Shown in pieces: positions 54,927 through 62,390 of a stretch of DNA of 64,000 nt. The DNA is from Rhodoferax sp. GTDB lineage: Bacteria > Pseudomonadota > Gammaproteobacteria > Burkholderiales > Burkholderiaceae_C. The stretch spans positions 124,001 to 188,000 of the forward strand of contig NZ_JAAFIX010000001.1 in assembly GCF_013297935.1 (NCBI RefSeq), written 5' to 3'. The notes below the pieces were generated by a model, which was given only the letters and a program-made list of their open reading frames with translations, was not told the DNA's origin and ran no database searches. The translations under genes and the position numbers were made by a program. Within the stretch, counting starts at the first letter, position 1. Every line of letters starts with the position of its first letter.

Positions 54927-56153
54927 TCAGTTCCCGTTGCGCTTGCGATAGCTCTCAAGGAACCGGGCAATGCGGCCAATGGCTTCGCGCAAATCGTCTT
55001 CATGCGGGAGGAAAACAATGCGGAAGTGGTCGGGCGCATGCCAGTTAAAGCCGGTTCCCTGCACCAGCATGACGCGGGTCTCGCGCAGCAGCTCCAGGAA
55101 AAATTGCCGGTCATCTGCAATGGGGTACACCGCAGGATCCAGCTTGGGAAACATATACAGCGCGGCCTGCGGCTTCACACAGGTCACGCCGGGGATGGCG
55201 GTAATCAGCTCATAGGCCAAGTCGCGTTGGCGGCGCAGGCGACCGCCCTCGCACACCAGGTCGTTAATGCTTTGGTAACCGCCCAAAGCGGTCTGGATCG
55301 CCCACTGGCCGGGCACGTTGGAGCACAGCTTCATGTTCGAGAGCATGTTGAGGCCCTCGATGTAGTCGGTCGCCGACTTCTTGTTGCCCGACACCACCAG
55401 CCAGCCCGCGCGGTAGCCGCAGGAGCGGTAGCTTTTGGACAGGGAGTTGAAGGTGAGCGTCAGCACGTCGGTCGACAAGCTGCCCAGCGCCGTGTGCTGA
55501 ATACCGTCGTACAGCACCTTGTCATAGACCTCGTCGGCCAGAATGACCAGACCATGCTCGCGGGCGACCTCAATGATGCCCTGCAGCAGTTCGGTGGAAT
55601 ACAAGACACCGGTCGGGTTGTTGGGGTTGATGACCACAATGCCCTTGGTCCGGGGCGTGATCTTGGCGCGGATATCGTCCAAGTCGGGCATCCAGCCATT
55701 GTTTTCGTCACACAGGTAGTGCACCGGGGTGCCGCCGGACAGGCTGGTGGCCGCGGTCCACAAGGGGTAGTCGGGCATGGGCAACAGCAACTCATCGCCG
55801 TTGTCCAGCAAGGCGTTGGTGGCCATGGTGATCAATTCACTGGCGCCATTGCCCAAGTAAATATCGTCCAAGGTCACGCCGGCGATACCCTGCTTTTGCG
55901 TCTCGTGCATGACCGCTTTGCGGGCTGCAAAAATGCCTTTGCTGTCCGAGTAGCCGGCCGAGTTGGGCAGGTTGCGGATCATGTCCTGCTGGATTTCCTC
56001 GGGCGCATCAAAACCGAACACCGCCAAGTTGCCCAGATTGAGCTTGATGATCTTCTGGCCTTCGTCCTCCATCTGACGGGCGGCGTCCATGATGGGACCG
56101 CGAATGTCATAGAGCACATTGGCCAGCTTGGCAGATTTCTGAATGGTTTTCAA
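54927..56153 (-). CDS. alaA: Alanine-synthesising aminotransferase AlaA-like
   Basis: 408 aa class I aminotransferase; E. coli AlaA is 405 aa. PLP lysine in FNSLSKSYRSCGYRAG, cofactor contacts in NGASELI, NPNNPTG and DEVYDKV. It begins with TTG 56153 (KTIQKSAKLANVLYDIRGP) with a GGAGGGA ribosome binding site; no ATG fits. It makes alanine from pyruvate with glutamate. Upstream of hom-thrC on the same strand. Confidence 0.9.
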   Translation of the reverse strand: MKTIQKSAKLANVLYDIRGPIMDAARQMEDEGQKIIKLNLGNLAVFGFDAPEEIQQDMIRNLPNSAGYSDSKGIFAARKAVMHETQKQGIAGVTLDDIYLGNGASELITMATNALLDNGDELLLPMPDYPLWTAATSLSGGTPVHYLCDENNGWMPDLDDIRAKITPRTKGIVVINPNNPTGVLYSTELLQGIIEVAREHGLVILADEVYDKVLYDGIQHTALGSLSTDVLTLTFNSLSKSYRSCGYRAGWLVVSGNKKSATDYIEGLNMLSNMKLCSNVPGQWAIQTALGGYQSINDLVCEGGRLRRQRDLAYELITAIPGVTCVKPQAALYMFPKLDPAVYPIADDRQFFLELLRETRVMLVQGTGFNWHAPDHFRIVFLPHEDDLREAIGRIARFLESYRKRNGN

Positions 56154-56247
56154 AGTCCCTCCGGGAGTGTTCAGCACAGGGCGAAACCTATAATTTGACC
56201 ACAGTTCGGCAAGCACTCCGCTTGCCACTTCCGCCAGCAAGCTCCCC

Positions 56248-56613
56248 ATGAAATTCATACCCGACGCAACACAAGGCCCGTCTATTACCGGCTATGGCCC
56301 TGACTGGGTCGAAGTCAACGGTGAAAAACACCACAGCAGCATTATTGTGAGCAGCCAAGGCATCTGCCGGCCGTGGGTCTGCACCCGCTTTGAGGACCTG
56401 ACCGATGCGCACTTTCAGGAACTGGCGGCACTGGCGCCCGAGCTGGTGCTATTCGGGAGCGGCGACAAAATCCGCTTTCCCCATCCGCAGTGGGTGTCTC
56501 CGCTTTACAGCGCGCGTATCGGCGTAGAAACCATGGACACCCAGGCCGCGTGCCGGACTTACAACTTTCTGTCCGGCGAAGGACGCAAAGTAGTGGCTGC
56601 ACTCCTCATATAG
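56248..56613 (+). CDS. Mth938-like domain protein (DUF498)
   Basis: 121 aa. Conserved features: ITGYGPDWVEVNGE, PWVCTRFEDLT, LVLFGSGDKIRFP and GVETMDTQAACRTYN, matching the Mth938/DUF498 family of small soluble proteins of unknown function. It diverges from alaA. Confidence 0.85.
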   Translation: MKFIPDATQGPSITGYGPDWVEVNGEKHHSSIIVSSQGICRPWVCTRFEDLTDAHFQELAALAPELVLFGSGDKIRFPHPQWVSPLYSARIGVETMDTQAACRTYNFLSGEGRKVVAALLI

Positions 56614-56770
56614 ATAGCAGGCTCCTCTGGAAAGGCGTCCGGGCGGGCCCTTTTCAGAGTAAAATCATGGGTTGCGGTCCAGAGCGAAGAATTGCTGTCA
56701 CGTTCGACGCTGTCCCCTATGACTGACCAGTCCGGCGTGCCGGACTGAAACACCGAGATTGAAATTCCAT

Positions 56771-57247
56771 ATGGCGATTGTTGTCAACAAACCCCTTCCC
56801 GAATTCGAAGCCAACGCTACCGGCGGCATCAAGGTGACCAACACCACCCACGTCGGGAAAACCATGGTTTTGTACTTTTACCCTAAAGACAATACCCCCG
56901 GTTGCACCACCGAAGCCATGCAATTCAGGGACAAATACAAAGATTTCGTGAAAGCCGGTGCCGAGGTGTTCGGTGTTTCCCGCGACAACATGAAGTCCCA
57001 TGATGAGTTCAAGACCAAGCTTGAACTGCCCTTTGAATTGATTGCCGACACCGAAGAAAAAATGTGCCACATGTTCGGCGTGGTGAAAAACAAGATCATG
57101 TACGGCAAGAAGGTCAAGGGCATCGAGCGCAGCACCTTCCTGATCGGCGCCGATGGCCTGGTCAAAGAAGAGTGGCGCGGGCTCAAGGTCCCGGGCCATG
57201 TGGATGACGTCCTGAAGGCCGTCAAAGTCCTCAAAAAAGCTGCCTGA
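56771..57247 (+). CDS. bcp: Thioredoxin-dependent peroxiredoxin Bcp/PrxQ
   Basis: 158 aa. The peroxidatic Cys lies in YPKDNTPGCTTEAM. The resolving Cys found five residues later in many Bcp proteins is replaced by Met, but another Cys in EEKMCHMFGVV sits where atypical PrxQ enzymes keep their resolving Cys. It reduces peroxides using thioredoxin. ATG 56771 is the family start. A terminator follows. Confidence 0.92.
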   Translation: MAIVVNKPLPEFEANATGGIKVTNTTHVGKTMVLYFYPKDNTPGCTTEAMQFRDKYKDFVKAGAEVFGVSRDNMKSHDEFKTKLELPFELIADTEEKMCHMFGVVKNKIMYGKKVKGIERSTFLIGADGLVKEEWRGLKVPGHVDDVLKAVKVLKKAA

Positions 57248-57343
57248 TCGCCCTGTTGTTTTGATGCACCCGTTGCCAATAGGCGTCACGGGGCTCATGC
57301 ATAATGGTTCGCATGCCGTTGAAGCTTGCAACCGCGATCACAC

Positions 57344-57374
57344 AAAAAGCCGCCTTGGCTCAAGGCGGCTTTTT
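57344..57374 (+). terminator. Terminator after bcp
   Basis: Perfect 14-bp stem AAAAAGCCGCCTTG/CAAGGCGGCTTTTT with a 3-base loop; works in either direction. Confidence 0.9.
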
Positions 57375-57424
57375 CGCTTTTTCGGCATCGTTTTTTCACT
57401 TCTCAACTTCTGCGAATCCACTCC

Positions 57425-59122
57425 ATGCCACTGCCCACTGCCCCGTCCAAGCGTGCTGACCGATTGACCGCCAAAGACTTTGAGGCTCCTGTGCGCGCAA
57501 CCCCTCGCGCAGCCCGCAAGGCCCCGACAGAAGTAACCGCCGCCCCGCCCGCCACCACCGTCGCCGCGAAGCGCCCGGTGGAGCGCGAACCCAAGAAATC
57601 TTCACAATCCGCAGCCTTGACCCACTCCCCGGTAGTAGCGCCTGCCGTTGCAGCCCTCGCACCGGCACCCAAGCCCACTCCGGCACCAGTGGCAAGCCCT
57701 GAGACCAAGCGAAGCAAGCGCCCCAAGAGTACCGGGCCTAAAAAGCTGTTTGTGCTGGACACCAATGTGTTGCTGCACGACCCCATGTGCTTGTTCCGCT
57801 TTGAAGAACACGATATCTACCTGCCGATGATCGTGCTTGAAGAGCTGGACGGCCACAAAAAGGGCATGACCGAGGTCGCCCGCAACGCCCGCCAGACCAG
57901 CCGCACGCTGGACGCACTCGCCGGAGCCCCCGGTGCAGACATCACCGCTGGGTTCATGTTGGACAGCACCGGCCACAAGGATGCGCGCGGCAAGCTCATG
58001 TTCCAGACGGAGCCGCTCAACTACACCTTGCCCACCAGCCTGCCCCAAGGCAAAGCGGACAACCAGATTCTCGGTGTAGTCGAGGCATTGCGTCAGCATT
58101 ACGCCCCGCGTGAAGTGGTGCTGGTGTCCAAAGACATCAATATGCGCGTCAAGGCCCGGGCGCTGGGCCTCGGCACCGACGACTACCAGAACGACAAGAC
58201 GCTGGAAGACGGCGACCTGCTGTACTCAGGTTCACTCGCCCTTCCTACCGACTTCTGGGCTACCCACGGCCAGAGCGTCGAGAGTTGGCAGCAAGGCCCG
58301 CACACCTTTTACAAGGTTGACGGCCCCTCGGTGCCCCACATGCTAATCAACCAGTTTGTGTACTTCGAATCCCCCGGCGAACCGAGCCTGTATGCCCGTG
58401 TGACCGAAATCCGCGGCACCACCGCGGTACTGAAAACTCTGAAAGACTTCAACCACTTGAAGAACGCGGTCTGGGGCGTGACAACCCGCAATCGCGAGCA
58501 GAACTTCGCCATGAACCTGCTCACCGACCCGGAAGTGGATTTCGTCACCCTGACAGGTACCGCCGGCACTGGCAAGACCTTGATGGCGCTGGCTGCCGGC
58601 CTGACCCAGGTCCTCGATGACCGCCGCTACACCGAGATCATCGTCACGCGCGCCACTGTGAGCGTGGGCGAAGACATCGGCTTTCTGCCAGGCACCGAGG
58701 AAGAGAAGATGGGCCCCTGGATGGGTGCTCTCGACGACAACCTTGAGGTTCTCGGCAAAACCGACACCAATGCCGGTGAATGGGGGCGCGCTGCCACCAA
58801 TGAGTTGATCCGCAGCCGGGTCAAGATCAAGAGCATGAACTTCATGCGCGGTCGGACGTTTTTGAACAAATATGTCATCATCGACGAAGCGCAGAACTTG
58901 ACGCCCAAGCAGATGAAGACCCTGATCACCCGTGCAGGGCCGGGCACCAAAATTATCTGCATGGGTAACCTGGCGCAGATTGATACGCCCTACCTCACCG
59001 AAGGTTCCTCCGGTCTCACGTTTGCCGTAGACAAGTTCAAAGGCTGGCCGCACGGCGGGCATATCACTCTGGCCCGTGGCGAGCGCTCGCGCCTGGCGGA
59101 TTTTGCGAGCGAAGTGCTATAA
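57425..59122 (+). CDS. PhoH-family ATPase with N-terminal PIN domain (YlaK/PhoH2 type)
   Basis: 565 aa from ATG 57425. Residues 1-105 are an Ala/Pro/Lys-rich disordered stretch; ~106-260 is a PIN RNase domain (LFVLDTNVLLHDP, LEELDGHKKG, SKDINMRVKA); ~330-565 is the PhoH helicase-like ATPase with Walker A GTAGTGKTLMA, Walker B VIIDEAQNLTP and LARGERSRLADFAS. Related PhoH2 proteins are RNA helicases with RNase activity. The stop falls in repeat copy 10. Confidence 0.88.
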   Translation: MPLPTAPSKRADRLTAKDFEAPVRATPRAARKAPTEVTAAPPATTVAAKRPVEREPKKSSQSAALTHSPVVAPAVAALAPAPKPTPAPVASPETKRSKRPKSTGPKKLFVLDTNVLLHDPMCLFRFEEHDIYLPMIVLEELDGHKKGMTEVARNARQTSRTLDALAGAPGADITAGFMLDSTGHKDARGKLMFQTEPLNYTLPTSLPQGKADNQILGVVEALRQHYAPREVVLVSKDINMRVKARALGLGTDDYQNDKTLEDGDLLYSGSLALPTDFWATHGQSVESWQQGPHTFYKVDGPSVPHMLINQFVYFESPGEPSLYARVTEIRGTTAVLKTLKDFNHLKNAVWGVTTRNREQNFAMNLLTDPEVDFVTLTGTAGTGKTLMALAAGLTQVLDDRRYTEIIVTRATVSVGEDIGFLPGTEEEKMGPWMGALDDNLEVLGKTDTNAGEWGRAATNELIRSRVKIKSMNFMRGRTFLNKYVIIDEAQNLTPKQMKTLITRAGPGTKIICMGNLAQIDTPYLTEGSSGLTFAVDKFKGWPHGGHITLARGERSRLADFASEVL

Positions 59123-59165
59123 ATTAAATAGCTAGAGGCGAAATACGCAAAAGGGCTGGAAGCCA
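59117..59165 (+). repeat. Dispersed gene-end repeat, copy 10 (diverged)
   Basis: CTATAAATTAAATAGCTAGAGGCGAAATACGC... then AAAGGGCTGGAAGCC. It supplies the phoH-like stop and merges into the following terminator stem. Confidence 0.55.
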
Positions 59166-59188
59166 TTATGGCTTCCAACCCTTTTTTT
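59149..59188. terminator. Bidirectional terminator between phoH-like gene and dnaB
   Basis: Stem GGAAGCCAT/ATGGCTTCC extended by AAGGG/CCCTT around a small internal loop, then seven Ts on the plus strand; A-rich on the other side for dnaB. Confidence 0.85.
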
Positions 59189-59205
59189 GCCCCGGAACTG
59201 ACTAC

Positions 59206-60609
59206 TTAATAGTCATCACCGCCACTGTGGGCGAGATTCTCAAATTTGGTAAAGCGGTTCATGAAAGCGAGCTTTACCGTACCGGTCGGGCCATTACGTT
59301 GCTTAGCAATGATGACCTCGGCCACACCCGGTTCTTTGCACTGGTCTTTGGTGTAGTACTCATCGCGGTAGATAAACATGATGATGTCCGCATCCTGTTC
59401 AATAGCGCCGGATTCGCGCAAGTCACTCATCATGGGGCGCTTGTCAGGTCGCTGCTCCACCGAGCGGTTGAGCTGAGAGAGAGCAATCACCGGGCACTTC
59501 AATTCACGCGCCAGCATCTTCAATCCCCGAGAAATTTCGCCCAGCTCCGTAGCGCGGTTTTCACCATCGCCGCCGCTTCCGCTCATGAGCTGCAAGTAGT
59601 CGACCACAATCAAACCCAACTGACCGCACTGGCGAGCTAGACGGCGGGCATTCGCACGCACTTCACTCGAATTCAAACCTGCGCTTTCATCGATGTGCAG
59701 CGAGATGGTGCGCAAGCGTTCAATGGCTTCCGACAAACGCGGCCATTCCTCATCAGTGAGCTTGCCGGTACGCAAATGGCCTTGGTCTACACGACCGATG
59801 GAGCCGACGATACGCACTGCCAACTGTGCTGCACCCATTTCCATCGAGAAAATGGCGACCGGCAAGCCTTCGTTCAGGGCAACGTGTTCGGCGATATTGA
59901 TCGCCAACGCTGTTTTACCCATGGACGGACGCGCCGCAAGCACAATCAAATCGCCCGCTTGCAAGCCGGCGGTCATACGGTCGAAATCGATGAAACCTGT
60001 GGGCACACCCGTTACGTCGTTCGGGTTATCGGCCATTTCCTGGACACGGTCCAGCAGGTTGACCACCAGGCTGTCCATGGACTGGAAGCCTTGTTTGTTG
60101 CGCTTGCCAGCTTCCCCGATGTTGAAAATCTTCTGCTCGGACTCATCCACGATCTCTGACACCGGCCGCCCCTTGGGATTGAAGGCGTTAGTGGCGATTT
60201 CGTCACTGGCGCTCACCAGTTTGCGCAGGATCGAGCGGTCGCGAACAATCTCTGCGTAGCGGCGGATGTTGCTTGCACTCGGCACATACTGCGCTAAGGA
60301 ATTCAGGTATGTGAGTCCCCCCACCTCCTCTGCTTTGCCTTGGTTTTGCAGGTGTTCGAAAACGGTGATGACGTCAGCCGGTTTGTTGCCGTTGATCAGG
60401 ACACCAATGGAGGCGTAAATCAGACGGTGCTCGTGCCGGTAGAAGTCTGCGTCCATCAAGATGTCGCTCACGCGGTCCCACGCCTCGTTGTCGAGAAGCA
60501 GACCCCCAATGACGCTGGACTCCCCTTCTATCGAATGAGGCGGCACCCTTAGCTGGGCGATCTGGCGGTCGGTTTCAAATCCTTCGGTAGCAAACGGTAC
60601 AGCAGACAT
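59206..60609 (-). CDS. dnaB: Replicative DNA helicase DnaB
   Basis: 467 aa. N-terminal primase-interacting domain (VPPHSIEGESSVIGGLLLD) and RecA-like C-terminal domain with Walker A ARPSMGKTALAINIA, IFSMEMG, VVDYLQLM and the DNA-binding/arginine-finger region LSQLNRSVEQRPDKRP. Unwinds DNA at the fork. It lies downstream of rplI as in many betaproteobacteria. Confidence 0.97.
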   Translation of the reverse strand: MSAVPFATEGFETDRQIAQLRVPPHSIEGESSVIGGLLLDNEAWDRVSDILMDADFYRHEHRLIYASIGVLINGNKPADVITVFEHLQNQGKAEEVGGLTYLNSLAQYVPSASNIRRYAEIVRDRSILRKLVSASDEIATNAFNPKGRPVSEIVDESEQKIFNIGEAGKRNKQGFQSMDSLVVNLLDRVQEMADNPNDVTGVPTGFIDFDRMTAGLQAGDLIVLAARPSMGKTALAINIAEHVALNEGLPVAIFSMEMGAAQLAVRIVGSIGRVDQGHLRTGKLTDEEWPRLSEAIERLRTISLHIDESAGLNSSEVRANARRLARQCGQLGLIVVDYLQLMSGSGGDGENRATELGEISRGLKMLARELKCPVIALSQLNRSVEQRPDKRPMMSDLRESGAIEQDADIIMFIYRDEYYTKDQCKEPGVAEVIIAKQRNGPTGTVKLAFMNRFTKFENLAHSGGDDY

Positions 60610-60726
60610 GTGGTTTCCTATGTGCCCTTTATCCTAAGGCGCGCAGCGCCCAGCGTCGAGTGAGAAGCTGGGGGCAAGTTGTGGAAAAACTGTGCAAACA
60701 AAGGGATAAACCCAAGCCCCAAATAC

Positions 60727-60757
60727 AAAAGCCGCGAGGGCGGACCCTGGCGGCTTT
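60727..60757 (-). terminator. Terminator after rplI
   Basis: On the minus strand AAAGCCGC...CCAGGG/CCCTC...GCGGCTTT forms a stem followed by TTTTG; it separates rplI from dnaB. Confidence 0.7.
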
Positions 60758-60798
60758 GGTGTGTTCAGCCCGCAAGCGGACTGTACGAACAGTGCTGA

Positions 60799-61251
60799 TT
60801 AAGCAGTTTCGCCGTACACGGACACAGTGATATCAACCACTACGTCGGTGTGCAGAGCCACGCTCACAGTGCTGTCGCTCACGACCTTGATAGGGCCGTT
60901 AGGCATACGCACTTGGGCTTTAGCCACTTTGTAACCGGCTTTCACCAGTTCTTCAGCGATGTCATAGTTGGTCACGGAACCGAACAAACGGCCATCCACA
61001 CCAGCCTTTTGAGTCAGCTTGATGGTAGTACCACCGAGCTTTTCACCCAAAGCTTGGCATTCAGCCAACTTAGCTGCTGCAGCTTTTTCCAGTTCAGCGC
61101 GCTTGGCTTCGAACTCTGCCTTGGCAGATTCGGTAGCGCGGCGTGCACGGCCGGAAGGGATCAAAAAGTTACGAGCGTAGCCATCTTTCACCTTGACGAT
61201 TTCGCCCAGGTTGCCGAGGTTCACGACCTTGTCGAGCAGAATAATTTGCAT
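60799..61251 (-). CDS. rplI: 50S ribosomal protein L9
   Basis: 150 aa; N-terminal signature [19 protein letters not shown] and [16 protein letters not shown], long connecting helix, C-terminal domain. Last of rpsF-priB-rpsR-rplI. Confidence 0.97.
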   Translation of the reverse strand: MQIILLDKVVNLGNLGEIVKVKDGYARNFLIPSGRARRATESAKAEFEAKRAELEKAAAAKLAECQALGEKLGGTTIKLTQKAGVDGRLFGSVTNYDIAEELVKAGYKVAKAQVRMPNGPIKVVSDSTVSVALHTDVVVDITVSVYGETA

Positions 61252-61263
61252 GGTCGAGACTCC

Positions 61264-61545
61264 TTAGATCTTGTGCTGGTCGCTGTAAGGCAACATCGCC
61301 AGGAAGCGAGCGCGCTTGATAGCGGTGTTCAGTTGGCGCTGGAAAATAGCGCGGGTGCCGGTAAGGCGTGCGGGAATGATCTTGCCGTTTTCAGCAATGA
61401 AGTCACGCAATGTGTCGATGTCTTTGTAGTCGATTTCTTCGACGCCAGTCACTGTGAAGCGGCAGAAACGCTTGCGCTTGAACAGCAACGATTGCGTGTT
61501 GCGCTTAGGGCGCTTGTCTTTATTGAAACGTTTTGGTCCGGGCAT
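61264..61545 (-). CDS. rpsR: 30S ribosomal protein S18
   Basis: 93 aa with [31 protein letters not shown] and [10 protein letters not shown], the S18 core. Binds S6 in the small subunit platform. 12 bases upstream of rplI. Confidence 0.97.
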   Translation of the reverse strand: MPGPKRFNKDKRPKRNTQSLLFKRKRFCRFTVTGVEEIDYKDIDTLRDFIAENGKIIPARLTGTRAIFQRQLNTAIKRARFLAMLPYSDQHKI

Positions 61546-61561
61546 GATGGACTCCTAAAAA

Positions 61562-61855
61562 TTAATTTTGCAAAAATTCTTGAATGTGGAAAACGACTGA
61601 CTTTCCCTGGCGCGCATTAGCCATAAACCCGGTGAACTGCCACACACTGCCTACTGCTTGCTTTGCAAGCCGCTCAGCCAATGTGCCGAAAGCCACCGCT
61701 TTCATTGCTACCTTCACGGTTCTTACCGACCCTGCTTCAGACACTTGCGACTCATGTTCGAGCCGGAGATTGAGAGCGGGAAGGCCTGACGGTGTGTAAC
61801 GCATGGTTTCAACCTCTGCGATGCAAGCACCTAGAACCAGTGAGTTTGTCTGCAC
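61562..61855 (-). CDS. priB: Primosomal replication protein N (PriB)
   Basis: 97 aa OB-fold protein: LVLGACIAEVETMRYTPSGLPALNLRLEHESQ (span residues 6-37) and MKAVAFGTLAERLA. It helps restart stalled forks. The proposed start is GTG 61855, but the GAGGAG site lies immediately against it, so the true start may be a few codons inside. Confidence 0.9.
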   Translation of the reverse strand: MQTNSLVLGACIAEVETMRYTPSGLPALNLRLEHESQVSEAGSVRTVKVAMKAVAFGTLAERLAKQAVGSVWQFTGFMANARQGKSVVFHIQEFLQN

Positions 61856-61888
61856 TCCTCAGTAAGAAAGGTTCGTTGACCCGATCAA

Positions 61889-62254
61889 TTAGGCTTGGTA
61901 CTCGGCCTGCTGGGCCTTGCGCGCGTCTTCACGCTCAACAGTCTTCATCATGGAAGAAGGACCGGTTTCGGCCTTCTTCTTAGACACTGTCAGGTGACGC
62001 AACACGGCGTCGTTGAACTTGAACGCGTGCTCCAGTTCAGACATCACAGCTTGGTCAGCTTCAATGTTGACGCACAGGTAGTGAGCCTTGGCCAGCTTGT
62101 TGATCAGGTAAACCATCTGACGACGGCCCCAGTCTTCAACACGGTGCACCTTGCCACCGCCAGCGGTGATCATGCCCTTGTAACGCTCCAGCATTGCAGG
62201 AACTTGCTCGCTCTGATCCGGATGGATCATGAGGATGATTTCGTAATGACGCAT
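61889..62254 (-). CDS. rpsF: 30S ribosomal protein S6
   Basis: 121 aa; [38 protein letters not shown] and AVLRHLTV are S6 hallmarks; short charged C-terminal tail. AAGGAG site before ATG 62254. First gene of the operon. Confidence 0.97.
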   Translation of the reverse strand: MRHYEIILMIHPDQSEQVPAMLERYKGMITAGGGKVHRVEDWGRRQMVYLINKLAKAHYLCVNIEADQAVMSELEHAFKFNDAVLRHLTVSKKKAETGPSSMMKTVEREDARKAQQAEYQA

Positions 62255-62261
62255 TGATACT

Positions 62262-62330
62262 CCTTGAGGATTTCCCAGCATCTGGGTTTTCCGGCATTTG
62301 CATGCCGGCTATGAAAGCTGCCCCCGGCGT
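62262..62330 (-). promoter_or_regulatory. Structured 5' leader of the rpsF operon
   Basis: The minus-strand leader holds two hairpins, CCGGCAT-N4-ATGCCGG and CCCAG-N3-CTGGG, just before the rpsF ribosome binding site. Many bacteria have an S6:S18-binding leader here; whether these hairpins match that motif is uncertain. Confidence 0.35.
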
Positions 62331-62361
62331 CTAGGCGAGGTGCAGCAAGGCGAAGCCCATG

Positions 62362-62390
62362 ATTATAGCCTAACCCAATGGGGGAGACAA
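62362..62390 (-). promoter_or_regulatory. Sigma-70 promoter of the rpsF operon
   Basis: Minus strand TTGTCT (62390-62385), 17 bases, TATAAT (62367-62362). Near-consensus spacing and a perfect -10; it overlaps the 3' end of the upstream symporter gene. Confidence 0.75.
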
